In this document: in pieces, positions 47,988 to 57,378 of the stretch | Layout: the number at the start of each line of letters is the position of its first letter | Numbering within the stretch: the stretch's first letter is position 1 | From: Tubiluchus corallicola | Lineage: Eukaryota > Priapulida > Priapulimorpha > Priapulimorphida > Tubiluchidae | DNA length: 64,000 nucleotides | Assembly: GCA_030141605.1 (NCBI GenBank) | Contig: JAQGDQ010002388.1 | Coordinates: 170,452-234,451 of the forward strand | Direction of reading: 5' to 3' | Position numbers and translations under genes: made by a program | The notes under the pieces: model-generated | Database searches by the model: none | Seen by the model: only the letters and a program-made list of their open reading frames with translations | Told to the model about the DNA's origin: nothing

Positions 47988-48084
47988 TACTTCTAACCTT
48001 AATATCAAGGACATTATTTTTAAACTAAACCAAAGCACCTACAAAATGATGTACTATAACAACTTTATATTATTGCTTTAAAAA

Positions 48085-49848
48085 TTATCGAGATAAGACA
48101 ATACTATCTGTATCCCGATAACGCTTACTATATTCATACCAGATATGATTCCAATATTTTAAAGCTTCTTCACCTTCTTTTTTCCCATATATACAGTGGT
48201 TTTTTTGCAAAATCTCGTTTACAGTTTCTCCAAAACCACTCTCTTTAAGATAAGTATACAATTTCTTATGATCAAGAGATGGGTACTCAGAAAGTATGTA
48301 AATCACCTTTTGTCGTAACTGATCAAATGGTAAAAATATGAAAACCTTTAAACCCAAGCTTTCTTCAATATCACAAAAAATCTCTGGCGATTCTAGTAAT
48401 ATTTTTAGCAAAGTCGATTCGTAAATTTTATATGATTCTTTATGAGACGGCAAAACGCTTATAGACTTTGCTGTCGGCAAAGTGCCACAAGGTAATTTTG
48501 TTTGAATGTTGTGCATAAATATTTCTCGCTTCCGCGAATGCATAGAACGATTTCCAAGGAGATTATTACCACGAATCGCCTGCCATCCCTCTTTCTGTAA
48601 GCGCCTTAGCCAACTCTTCCAAAATTGCTGACTAACAGAAGTATCAGCAATCGTTTCGGAAAGTTCCTTAAAACGGCGCTCAAGCGCAACTCGAACCTCA
48701 GGAACGGCAATGTCTTGCTCATTCAAACAATATTGCCATAAAAACTCTGACAGTACCACAGATCCTTCTACAAGAGAGCTCATAGCTTCTGATCCTTGAG
48801 TTCGTAGAAAGCTATCTGGATCTTCACCAGAAGGTAATAAACAAAAGCGCAACAAATAACCAGGGCGTAAAATAGACAAAGCACGCTTTGCCACACGAAA
48901 CGATGCTTTATAGCCTGCTCCATCACCATCAAAACAAATAACAGGGCAAGGGGCAATGCGCCAAATTACTGCCAGCTGTTCCTCACTCAATGCTGTTCCC
49001 ATCGGTGCAACTGCTGATTCAAAACCTGCCTGATGGAGCGCAATAACATCCATATATCCTTCACATACAATCATCTGACCGCAGCGATGTGCTGGTGAAG
49101 CTGCAAAATTTAAACCATATAAATGATAACGTTTATTAAATATTGCCGTCTCAGGAGAATTCAAATATTTTGGCTTACCTTCTCCTAAAATTCTTCCTCC
49201 AAAAGCAATAACTCGCCCTTGCCGATCAAAAACAGGGAATATGATTCGCCCTCGAAATCGATCCCAACTTTTTCCTTTTTCTTTATAAGAACGCGCTAAA
49301 AGGCCCGCATCAACAAGAGTATCTTCTGAAAAACCGTGTGACAACAGTGTCTTCTTCAATGAATTAAATGAATCAGGTGCCCATCCTAAACGAAATTGCT
49401 TACAAGAATCTATACTTAAAGCACGCTTTTCTAAAAACTGATAGATGGATTTATGAGATATCAAATTAGACTCAAACCAGCTACATGCTGCTTCCATCAC
49501 TTCAAAAAGTTTTTGTTTCCGGCTCTTTTCTTGCCGCTCTTTCTCTGAATTATTACTTTGCGGAAGATCAAGATTAGCCTCTTCAGCAAGAAAGGTAACA
49601 GCTTCAACAAAGCTCATTCCCTGTGTTTCCATCACAAAGTCAAATAAGCTCCCATTTGCTCCGCAACCAAAACAATAGTAAAATCCTTTCTCATCACTGA
49701 CTGTAAAAGAAGGAGTCTTCTCACTATGAAAAGGACAAAGACCTAAATACTCCTTACCCTGTGCTCGCAAATGAACACGACGACTCACTACTTCAACAAG
49801 CGAAAAACGAATCTTTAATTCATCCAGAAAATGAGAAGGAAAAGCCAT
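48085..49848 (-). CDS. dnaG: DNA primase
   Basis: Synthesises RNA primers for replication, 587 residues. The CHC2-type zinc finger is complete (Cys38, His41, Cys59, Cys62). The Toprim core has the conserved EGYMDVIAL and FDGDGAGYKA motifs near residues 260-310. The C-terminal DnaB-interaction domain is less conserved, as is normal. It stands between secF and rpoD on the same strand. Confidence 0.96.
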   Translation of the reverse strand: MAFPSHFLDELKIRFSLVEVVSRRVHLRAQGKEYLGLCPFHSEKTPSFTVSDEKGFYYCFGCGANGSLFDFVMETQGMSFVEAVTFLAEEANLDLPQSNNSEKERQEKSRKQKLFEVMEAACSWFESNLISHKSIYQFLEKRALSIDSCKQFRLGWAPDSFNSLKKTLLSHGFSEDTLVDAGLLARSYKEKGKSWDRFRGRIIFPVFDRQGRVIAFGGRILGEGKPKYLNSPETAIFNKRYHLYGLNFAASPAHRCGQMIVCEGYMDVIALHQAGFESAVAPMGTALSEEQLAVIWRIAPCPVICFDGDGAGYKASFRVAKRALSILRPGYLLRFCLLPSGEDPDSFLRTQGSEAMSSLVEGSVVLSEFLWQYCLNEQDIAVPEVRVALERRFKELSETIADTSVSQQFWKSWLRRLQKEGWQAIRGNNLLGNRSMHSRKREIFMHNIQTKLPCGTLPTAKSISVLPSHKESYKIYESTLLKILLESPEIFCDIEESLGLKVFIFLPFDQLRQKVIYILSEYPSLDHKKLYTYLKESGFGETVNEILQKNHCIYGKKEGEEALKYWNHIWYEYSKRYRDTDSIVLSR

Positions 49849-49976
49849 TCAGCTCCTTAAAACTGTCATCTGTTATTTGAGATTTTGATAAAATCAGGTA
49901 ATAAATTTAAGGAAATATTATACATACTCTGCTAAAATTTGTAAAGAAAGAAATAAAGAGTCCTTTTCTTTTTCTA

Positions 49977-50909
49977 TCAGGGTATTGCCTTTATTTCTTC
50001 TTTTTCTCGCTGGTGTCGCTTACGAGGATCAAGCAAGAGCAACAAAGGAACTGCAATACAAATTGAAGAATAGGTTCCGATAATGACTCCCCAAATCATA
50101 GCAAAAGCAAAATTACGAATAACGGCTCCTCCCAATATATAAAGAGATAATAATGCCAAAAGAGTTGTAACACTCGTGATAATAGTACGAGATAAAGTTT
50201 CGTTAATACTGTTATTCAAAACAAGTGAAATTGCCATTGTTTTAAATTTGCGTAAATTTTCTCGAACGCGATCATATACAACGACTGTATCATTGATTGA
50301 ATAGCCTGCAATTGTTAAAATTGCCGCGACCGTTGTCAAATTAAATTCTAACTGCAAAAGTGAAAATATTCCTATCGTTAGTATTATATCATGAAATAGT
50401 GCAACAACCGCCCCTAAAGCAAATTGCCATTCAAAACGGACCCAAATATACACTAGCATTGCGCTCAAAGCCATAATAATCGCTAGAAAACCACTTAATA
50501 AAAGCTCACTACTCACCTGAGGGCCTACAAATTCAACGCGGCGATACTCCAAAACACGATCGCCCAAAAGAGATTTTATACGATCGACCGCTCGCTGCTG
50601 TGCGTCTTCATCTCCTTCCTGTTTTTGAATTCGCATCAGCAAATTATCATTCTGCCCTCCAAACTCTTGAAGAGAAATTTCTCCTAAATCAAGAGTTGCA
50701 ATTTCCTGACGCAATCCAGCAATATCCAAAACCTCTTTCGTTTTAATATCAAGTAAAATTCCCCCCTGGAAATCAATACCGTAATTCATTCCTTTGAGTG
50801 TATACAAACTAATAGAACATAAAACGAATACTATAGATAATATGCAAAAAATACGAGCATGCCGTATAAAATTAAATTGCAAATTCTGTGGAATAATAAT
50901 TAAAGGCAT
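49977..50909 (-). CDS. secF: Protein translocase subunit SecF
   Basis: Inner-membrane RND-type subunit that, with SecD, uses the proton motive force to aid Sec export, 310 residues with six predicted spans. The N-terminal GIDFQGGILLDI segment and the central ALFHDIILTIGIFSLL and AGYSINDTVVVYDRVREN blocks are diagnostic. It starts 32 bases after secD ends, forming yajC-secD-secF. Confidence 0.96.
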   Translation of the reverse strand: MPLIIIPQNLQFNFIRHARIFCILSIVFVLCSISLYTLKGMNYGIDFQGGILLDIKTKEVLDIAGLRQEIATLDLGEISLQEFGGQNDNLLMRIQKQEGDEDAQQRAVDRIKSLLGDRVLEYRRVEFVGPQVSSELLLSGFLAIIMALSAMLVYIWVRFEWQFALGAVVALFHDIILTIGIFSLLQLEFNLTTVAAILTIAGYSINDTVVVYDRVRENLRKFKTMAISLVLNNSINETLSRTIITSVTTLLALLSLYILGGAVIRNFAFAMIWGVIIGTYSSICIAVPLLLLLDPRKRHQREKEEIKAIP

Positions 50910-50941
50910 TCTACTCTCGCTTTATCTATCACACGATTAAA

Positions 50942-52510
50942 TTATAATGGTAACTGTGCTGGACGCTTCTTTAAAACCCACATACTAATAAGAAAGCGCG
51001 TTAAAATAATAGCCGTAAATAATGATGCACAAATACCAACAATAAGAGTCACTGCAAAACCTCGAACTGGACCAGAACCAAAGTAATATAAAAGAGAAGC
51101 CGCTATAATAGTTGTAACATTAGCGTCTAAAATTGTCTGAATAGCACGAGCATAACCTGCCTCAACAGCTAAAATCGGGCTTTTCCCTTGTTTTCGCTCT
51201 TCCCGTATGCGCTCAAAAACGAGGACATTCGCATCCACAGCCATACCAATCGTCAAAACAATCCCTGCAATACCGGGTAAGGTCAATGTCGCCTGTAATA
51301 ACGATATTGCTGATATAACAAGTAACATATTCATAAATAAAGCTATATCTGCAATAACACCAAAGAATCCATAGGATGCGATCATAAAAGCTATAACAGC
51401 AATAATTCCAATAATACTAGCAAGCTTACCTGCATCAATAGAATCCTTCCCTAGACCAGGGCCAACTGTTCTTTCTTCTAAAATTAATAATGGAGCTGGC
51501 AGTGCACCTGCACGCAACAATAAAGAAAGTTCTTGCGTTTCCGCAACTGAAAAACTCCCCACAATTTGACCGCTCCCCCCTCGGATAGCAACACTTATTG
51601 ATGGTGCGCTAATAATCTTATCATCCAAAACAATTGCCAAATTTTTCCCAATATTTTCTGCTGTAACATCACCAAACTTCTTTCCACCAGCTGGACTAAA
51701 ACGAAAACCAACTGCCGGGCGATTATACTGATCAAAATCTGACCAAGCATTCACAAGGTACTCACCTGTCAAAACAGACCGCCTATCTATAAGATACGGT
51801 ATTTCCCCACTATCATATAACAAACGTTTTCCTGCTGTAATACGACCATTAATCGCCTGATTTAAAGAAGCTGGATTGCTATCAACAATATGAAATGTCA
51901 GTTTTGCCGTCTGGCCTAGCAAAGATTTAATCTCGTCTGGATTTTCAATACCTGGTATCTGAACCAATATACGATCATCTCCTTGGCGTTGAATTACAGG
52001 TTCTCGGACACCTTTAGCATCAATACGGCGACGGACAATTTCTAATGATTGCTCAACTATATCACGGGTTTCTTCCAAAATAGCATTATCCGATAGCCAA
52101 AGACTCATTTCTCCTGTATCGCTATCCTGAGAAGTTTGCAATCCCGGAACAATATCAACAACAGCTCTATAAGCTCTATCAACATCTTCTAAAGAACGAA
52201 CTGTCCATCTTACAGCCCTCTCTTCGACACGAGGCGAGCGAGAATAACGGATCTTCTCATCTAATAATGATTGGCGCACAACTTCTGACAAAGAAGAGAG
52301 GCGATCCTCTACAACTGAATCAATATCAACTGCAAGTAAAAGATGCGCCCCTCCTTGCAAATCCAACCCAAGATTAACCTGCTGAGATGGCAACCAGTCC
52401 GGCCACTCTTCAATAGTCTCAGAGGAGAAAAAATTTGGAAAAGACAATATAACTCCCGATAAACAAACTATTGTTATCAGGATAACTTTCCAACGCGCAA
52501 AATAAATCAT
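50942..52510 (-). CDS. secD: Protein translocase subunit SecD
   Basis: Partner of SecF, 522 residues. An N-terminal membrane span is followed by a large periplasmic domain, including VNLGLDLQGGAHLLL near residue 45, and by five C-terminal spans. The proton-path blocks are IGMAVDANVLVFERIREE and FGSGPVRGFAVTLIVG. The gene lies 84 bases downstream of yajC. Confidence 0.97.
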   Translation of the reverse strand: MIYFARWKVILITIVCLSGVILSFPNFFSSETIEEWPDWLPSQQVNLGLDLQGGAHLLLAVDIDSVVEDRLSSLSEVVRQSLLDEKIRYSRSPRVEERAVRWTVRSLEDVDRAYRAVVDIVPGLQTSQDSDTGEMSLWLSDNAILEETRDIVEQSLEIVRRRIDAKGVREPVIQRQGDDRILVQIPGIENPDEIKSLLGQTAKLTFHIVDSNPASLNQAINGRITAGKRLLYDSGEIPYLIDRRSVLTGEYLVNAWSDFDQYNRPAVGFRFSPAGGKKFGDVTAENIGKNLAIVLDDKIISAPSISVAIRGGSGQIVGSFSVAETQELSLLLRAGALPAPLLILEERTVGPGLGKDSIDAGKLASIIGIIAVIAFMIASYGFFGVIADIALFMNMLLVISAISLLQATLTLPGIAGIVLTIGMAVDANVLVFERIREERKQGKSPILAVEAGYARAIQTILDANVTTIIAASLLYYFGSGPVRGFAVTLIVGICASLFTAIILTRFLISMWVLKKRPAQLPL

Positions 52511-52594
52511 ATTTTTTCTTTTAAAATAACCTTATTGTAGCAAATATTACTGGAAATCAAAGTTTTCTTTTCAGAAAAAAACATAATAATATTC

Positions 52595-53134
52595 CTAATC
52601 ACTTAACACTTTCTTAAAGCCACTTACACGATTCGTTTCTCCTGGTGTTTCTTCTGAATCACCCAAAAAACCATCTTGATTTTCATTCGTAGAAAAATCG
52701 CTCTGTTCTTCCGTATTATCTGAAACATCTTCATGGTTCTCCACTTTAAAAGAGTTTTTCTTTTTCCGTTTACTTTCTTTCCGAGCGTCTTTCCGAGAAA
52801 GTGTTTCATTAGGAAAAGTTGACTTATCTAAAATTGTTGCAACTAAAGCTCTCTGTACTTTAATTTTAACATCATGGGCAATCTCAACTGTCAAAATAGC
52901 ATCAGAAACTTTGGTAACTTCCCCTATAATACCACCTCCTATAACAATTCTATCCCCTCGTTTAATCGCACCCAACATCAGCTGATGTTGTTTTTGGCGC
53001 TTCACTTGAGGGCGAATTAAAAAAAACCAAAAAACAAAAAAGATTAGTATTAACGGAAATAAGCTCGCAAAAAAGCCTCCTGTTCCTGCAGCTCCCATGC
53101 CAGCATCTTGAGCAAACGCATCAGAAAAAAACAT
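52595..53134 (-). CDS. yajC: Preprotein translocase subunit YajC with long charged tail
   Basis: Small membrane partner of SecDF, with a single span (about residues 22-43) and the family block FFLIRPQVKRQKQH followed by RGDRIVIGGGIIGEV. The conserved part ends near residue 108. A further 70 or so residues form a first lysine/arginine-rich and then strongly acidic, Asn/Glu-rich extension, making the protein 179 residues against about 110 in E. coli. A GAGGAG site precedes the ATG, and a good promoter lies upstream. Confidence 0.92.
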   Translation of the reverse strand: MFFSDAFAQDAGMGAAGTGGFFASLFPLILIFFVFWFFLIRPQVKRQKQHQLMLGAIKRGDRIVIGGGIIGEVTKVSDAILTVEIAHDVKIKVQRALVATILDKSTFPNETLSRKDARKESKRKKKNSFKVENHEDVSDNTEEQSDFSTNENQDGFLGDSEETPGETNRVSGFKKVLSD

Positions 53135-53181
53135 ATCTTACTCCTCAATTTAATGGTTACTACAATTTCAGTAAAAACAGA

Positions 53182-53209
53182 ATTATAAATCCGGTTCACA
53201 ACTGTACAA
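53182..53209 (-). promoter_or_regulatory. Predicted yajC-secDF promoter
   Basis: Minus-strand TTGTAC (53204-53209) and a perfect TATAAT (53182-53187) are 16 bases apart, about 50 bases upstream of yajC. Confidence 0.55.
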
Positions 53210-53288
53210 GTTTTATTTACTATTGTCTCTAAAAATTTACAATTTTTGATGCTTTTCATAAATTTTTAAGTATTCAAAATTATATTTC

Positions 53289-53317
53289 TTGATTTATGAA
53301 GCCTTAAACAGTATAAC
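53289..53317 (+). promoter_or_regulatory. Predicted rpmE promoter
   Basis: TTGATT (53289-53294) and TATAAC (53312-53317) are separated by the ideal 17 bases, 39 bases before the rpmE start codon. Confidence 0.55.
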
Positions 53318-53356
53318 TCTCTATTCTAGGAAAGCATTCTTTAGAAGGAGCGACTT

Positions 53357-53587
53357 ATGAAAAAAGATATTCACCCAGATTACCATAAAATCACTGTACA
53401 GATGACTGACGGTACAACATATCAGACAAAGTCAACATGGGGAAAAGAAGGTGACATTCTTCGCCTTGATATTGATCCCAAAACACACCCAGCGTGGACA
53501 GGTGTACAGCGCCTCATGGACGACAAAGGTCAGCTAGCAAAATTTAATAAACGATTCTCAGGATTCGATCTGACAGAACAGGAGTAG
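53357..53587 (+). CDS. rpmE: 50S ribosomal protein L31
   Basis: Large-subunit protein L31, 76 residues. It starts with [17 protein letters not shown], contains the STWGKEGD block and ends in [11 protein letters not shown], the alphaproteobacterial form. It has no cysteines, so it belongs to the zinc-free class, which does not double as a zinc reserve. A strong AAGGAG site lies six bases before the ATG, and it has its own promoter. It diverges from yajC. Confidence 0.96.
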   Translation: MKKDIHPDYHKITVQMTDGTTYQTKSTWGKEGDILRLDIDPKTHPAWTGVQRLMDDKGQLAKFNKRFSGFDLTEQE

Positions 53588-53639
53588 TGTTCTTAAGATT
53601 AAGCTCATAATTTTATGAAAATCCCACAAAGAACTCCTA

Positions 53640-54533
53640 TTAGTTCCAAAGCCATGCTGCACCACGGACACCACTTGAATCACCATACATTGCTTTTAAA
53701 ACAGGCGTGACCATCTCCCTGCCAAATGTCCGGTTACATATTAATTCTTCAAGGCCTTCATAAATATATGGGACATTAGACATTCCTCCTCCTAAAACAA
53801 TCGCATCCGGATCTAACATATTAACGACCATAGCCAAAGCTCTCGATAATCTATCCTTATAGCGATCTAAAGCCAAAATAGAGAACTCATCCCCAAGATT
53901 CGCATATTCAACAATTTCTTTTCCTTGCCGCACCTGACCTGTTAGTCGTTTATAATCATTGACAAAACCTGTTCCTGAGATCCAAGTCTCAAGGCAGTTA
54001 TGTAAACCACAATAACAAAGAGGTGCAACTGCCAGCTCTTCTTCTGTAGACCAAGGTAGCGAATTATGTCCCCATTCTCCGCCAATACCATTCTTTCCAA
54101 CATGAGCATGCCCATCAACAGCAATACCAGCACCACACCCTGTGCCAATAATAACAGCAAAAACAAAATGTGCCCCTGCAGCCACTCCATCAACAGATTC
54201 CGAAACTGCAAGGCAATTTGCGTCATTAACACATCGAATAGGGCGCCCAAGCTTTATTTCAATATCACGATCAAACGGTTTTCCATTCAACCATGTCGCA
54301 TTCGCATTTTTTACAAAACCAGTAAATGGAGAAATCGTTCCAGGCATCCCAATACCAACTGTACCAGTAAGCCCCGTATTCTCCTCTGTAAAAATAACAA
54401 TATCACAAACAGCCTGAACCGTTTCCTCATACGTGCGAGGTGTTGGAATACGATGACGAAAAATAACTTTTCCCTCCTCAGAAAGAGCAACAACCTCTAT
54501 CTTCGTTCCTCCAATATCAAACCCTATACGCAT
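53640..54533 (-). CDS. ROK-family sugar kinase, Mak (fructokinase)-like
   Basis: Cytoplasmic ATP-dependent sugar kinase, 297 residues. The phosphate loop DIGGTKIEVVAL is near the N-terminus, the catalytic Asp104 sits in CVNDANCLAVSE, and the ROK zinc site is His156, Cys173, Cys175 and Cys180 (CYCGLHNC). The sequence follows E. coli Mak (manno(fructo)kinase) closely over blocks such as GFVKNANATWLNGKPFD and GDSSGVRGAAWLW. Its position 26 bases downstream of nagA would instead suggest an amino-sugar kinase such as NagK. Sequence favours fructose, context favours GlcNAc; both are possible. Confidence 0.83.
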   Translation of the reverse strand: MRIGFDIGGTKIEVVALSEEGKVIFRHRIPTPRTYEETVQAVCDIVIFTEENTGLTGTVGIGMPGTISPFTGFVKNANATWLNGKPFDRDIEIKLGRPIRCVNDANCLAVSESVDGVAAGAHFVFAVIIGTGCGAGIAVDGHAHVGKNGIGGEWGHNSLPWSTEEELAVAPLCYCGLHNCLETWISGTGFVNDYKRLTGQVRQGKEIVEYANLGDEFSILALDRYKDRLSRALAMVVNMLDPDAIVLGGGMSNVPYIYEGLEELICNRTFGREMVTPVLKAMYGDSSGVRGAAWLWN

Positions 54534-54559
54534 CTTTCAATTTTTCCTTTTCCTCTTTA

Positions 54560-55756
54560 TTATGGTTTCACACAGTCCTGATTTTTAAAAATATGTGGCC
54601 CTATCTGCGCTTGAAGAATTTTTACTTCCCCCTGATAATAACGCCAGTTGATAAAATCAGCTAAACAACCCTCATCAGGATTAATAGATTCTCCTAGAAG
54701 CTGTAATGGGTTACAGCGCGCCATTCTTAAGGCATCCTCCCAAGAATAGCCATACCATTTCATAACATTAGAAACAAGCTGTTCCATCGTTGAACAAGAA
54801 CCTGCTAAAGAACAAGGATCACCTTGGAGATGTGCCTTCTCTCTTGTACGCTCAATCGCAACATCACCAAGCGTATAACAGCCATCAGGCGCAAAAGACG
54901 CTGCTGTTCCATCTGTTGTCAAAATAGAGCGATGTAAGCCTTTAGCACGCAAATAAATCTTCAGAATATGAGGTGGAATATGAACTCCATCAGCGATAAA
55001 AGACGCTGATAAACGATCCTCGCTCAAAAGCGAAAATAACGTATTGTCATTCTTGTTCAAAGAACTAAACAAACCATTTCCAAGATGTGTACACATTGAA
55101 GCACCTGCTGCTAAAACTGATTCTATATCCATGCTAGACGCATGAGAATGGCCAATCGCCCCAATAATATCTTTAGCCTTTAAATAGGACGCGAACTCAG
55201 CAGAATTCTCATACTCTGCTGCAAATGTAACATAACGGATAGGCTTGCATAATCCTGCTGTTAATGTTTGAAATTTTTCAACAGATGGTGCACTCATAGC
55301 AGAACGGGGATGGCATCCAGAATATCCTGGTTCAGGAGATAAAAATGGTCCTTCCAAATGATAACCTAATACCATCAAAGGCCCCAAACGACTGCTCATG
55401 ACAGCTCGATCTAATGACAAAAGGCGGCAACGCATCATTTCTTCTTCCGCCGTAATAATCGTCGGAAGGCATCGAGTTGTGCCACAGGACAACATTCCTT
55501 CAAGCGCAAAATCAATCTCTGCTGCTGTCAAATCATCCCTATTAAAATCAATACCACCAAAACCATTTGCTTGAATATCTACAAATCCACCCGTTATCAA
55601 TTTTTCCTGGCCTTCGGGAGCATTCAAAGCAGCAGAAACACGTGACTTTGATATAACTTCACCCAGTTCAGAAACATGATACTGCAAATACTCTCCTTTT
55701 TTATTGGTATTACTTTGCGTAACCGTGGCAAAATCATTTTGATAAGATAATGGCAT
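54560..55756 (-). CDS. nagA: N-acetylglucosamine-6-phosphate deacetylase
   Basis: Amidohydrolase releasing acetate from GlcNAc-6-phosphate, feeding amino sugars to glycolysis or to peptidoglycan recycling. Visible blocks are GFVDIQANGFGGIDF, the metal-binding LGYHLEGPFLSPEPG, IGAIGHSHA, FIADGVHIPP and the catalytic-Asp segment LTTDGTAASF. The ATG at 55756 (MPLSYQ), seven bases after AAAGGGA, gives 398 residues; an upstream extension to 55786 is less likely. The ROK kinase follows it; no nagB is nearby. Confidence 0.92.
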   Translation of the reverse strand: MPLSYQNDFATVTQSNTNKKGEYLQYHVSELGEVISKSRVSAALNAPEGQEKLITGGFVDIQANGFGGIDFNRDDLTAAEIDFALEGMLSCGTTRCLPTIITAEEEMMRCRLLSLDRAVMSSRLGPLMVLGYHLEGPFLSPEPGYSGCHPRSAMSAPSVEKFQTLTAGLCKPIRYVTFAAEYENSAEFASYLKAKDIIGAIGHSHASSMDIESVLAAGASMCTHLGNGLFSSLNKNDNTLFSLLSEDRLSASFIADGVHIPPHILKIYLRAKGLHRSILTTDGTAASFAPDGCYTLGDVAIERTREKAHLQGDPCSLAGSCSTMEQLVSNVMKWYGYSWEDALRMARCNPLQLLGESINPDEGCLADFINWRYYQGEVKILQAQIGPHIFKNQDCVKP

Positions 55757-55982
55757 AGAAGTCCCTTTAATTTCTTTGAAATACAATATTAATAACTATA
55801 CAAAAGCTATAAAACTATTCATAATAATAGTCAGCTGTAACATGATAATTTTTTAAATATCATAGTCAAAGCTTTCTTAAAAATATATAAATTAACCTTT
55901 AAGCAGATATACTTACCTGATAGCTATCATACACTATATGAGCTACAGGAAACTAGTTTATCATAGAAAATGCAAAGAAAAT

Positions 55983-56819
55983 ATGACTAAAAATAAAAAA
56001 GTAGCGTTTGGAACTCTTAAAAATAGCAAAATGCGAATCGCTCATATTATCGCACGTTCAGGGCTTTGTTCCCGGAGAGATGCTGAAAAAATAATAGCTA
56101 ATGGAAATGTTTCTGTTGATGGAGAAATAATCACATCACCAGCTCTCAGCCTTATTCCTCAAAATCATACAATTACCGTAAACCAAAAACCTCTTCCTCA
56201 AAAAGAACCAACAAGGCTATGGCGATATCATAAACTTGCTGGTCTGGTAACAACTCATAAAGATCCTCAAAATAGAAAAACCGTTTTTCAAACTCTCCCA
56301 ACTAACCTCCCTAGAGTTATTTCTGTTGGAAGATTAGATATCAATACAGAAGGCCTCCTTCTTATTACAAATGACGGAGAGCTCGCACGATTCCTAGAGC
56401 ATCCACAAAATGAGTGGATACGACACTATAGAGCTCGAATTCATGGCTTTCTTAGTAAAGAGCACATTTATGCTGCTACAAAGGGAATCCAAATTAACGG
56501 TGTTTATTATGGTTCTGTCTCAATACATCATGAAAAACAACAAGGAAAAAGCAATAATTGGATTACTATCTCTATGTCAGAGGGAAAAAATAGAGAAATC
56601 AGAAAAATTATGTCTTTCTTTGGCGTCCAAGTTACACGGCTAATTCGAATCTCATGGGGACCGTTTCATCTAGGAAATCTGATGCCAAACGCAATCGAAG
56701 AAGTCCCACCCAGAGTCATCCATCAACAGTTTGGTAAAACTGACCACTGGGCAAAACCAAAAAAGAAAAAAATAACCCATACCAGAAAGAAAAAAAATTA
56801 TGCGAATTATCGGGGGTAA
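55983..56819 (+). CDS. 23S rRNA/RsuA-family pseudouridine synthase (RluB-like)
   Basis: RsuA/RluB-family enzyme that forms pseudouridine in rRNA, about 278 residues. An N-terminal S4 RNA-binding domain (RIAHIIARSGLCSRRDAEKII) is followed by the catalytic domain with Asp in VGRLDINTEGLLLITNDG and the C-terminal GKNREIRKIMSFFG. The start is uncertain: ATGs at 55938, 55983 and 56031 are in frame and none has a strong ribosome site. The basic C-terminal tail overlaps rsmD by 20 bases, a conserved pair. RluB is the likeliest member. Confidence 0.87.
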   Translation: MTKNKKVAFGTLKNSKMRIAHIIARSGLCSRRDAEKIIANGNVSVDGEIITSPALSLIPQNHTITVNQKPLPQKEPTRLWRYHKLAGLVTTHKDPQNRKTVFQTLPTNLPRVISVGRLDINTEGLLLITNDGELARFLEHPQNEWIRHYRARIHGFLSKEHIYAATKGIQINGVYYGSVSIHHEKQQGKSNNWITISMSEGKNREIRKIMSFFGVQVTRLIRISWGPFHLGNLMPNAIEEVPPRVIHQQFGKTDHWAKPKKKKITHTRKKKNYANYRG

Positions 56820-57378
56820 ATTTAAAGGAGCAAAATTACATACACCTACAGGACAAAAAACACGCCCCAGCGCCAGCTCTTTACGGGAGTCACTCTTTAA
56901 TATACTTGTACATCAAGGTATTTTTCAAAACCCTAATCTCATTGTCGCTGATATTTTTGCGGGAAGTGGTGCATTAGGGTTAGAATCTTTATCTAGAGGG
57001 GCAAAGCACTCAATCTTTGTAGAAAAAAATACCTCTCCCTTTTTCTGTCTTCGCAAAAATATCCACGCCTTGAAAGTTGAAAACAAAACACATGCCATTA
57101 AAGCAGACGCTTGCTCTCTCCCTCTCCTACCAAAAATAAAAGATAATGAAAAACCTTCTTTACTCTTTCTGGATGCGCCCTATCAGAAAAACAAAACAGA
57201 AAAAGCGCTCTTTAGCCTCCATCAAAAAAAATGGCTAAAAGAAAAAACTCTCTGTATCGCAGAAATCAGCACAAAGGAAACACTTATTCCTCCTCAGCAA
57301 TTTATCATCATAGATCAACGAAGCTACCGTAATACAACCCTCCTCTTTCTTTTATACTACCGATCACTCATTCCTTGA
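56800..57378 (+). CDS. rsmD: 16S rRNA (guanine(966)-N2)-methyltransferase
   Basis: RsmD-type SAM methyltransferase for G966 of 16S rRNA, 192 residues. The N-terminal MRIIGGKFKGAKL and TRPSASSLRESLFNIL, and the SAM loop ADIFAGSGALGLESLSRGA, are clear. The catalytic motif, normally DPPY/F, reads Asp125-Ala-Pro-Tyr128. It is translationally coupled to the pseudouridine synthase upstream and overlaps the convergent rpe gene by 22 bases. Confidence 0.92.
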   Translation: MRIIGGKFKGAKLHTPTGQKTRPSASSLRESLFNILVHQGIFQNPNLIVADIFAGSGALGLESLSRGAKHSIFVEKNTSPFFCLRKNIHALKVENKTHAIKADACSLPLLPKIKDNEKPSLLFLDAPYQKNKTEKALFSLHQKKWLKEKTLCIAEISTKETLIPPQQFIIIDQRSYRNTTLLFLLYYRSLIP

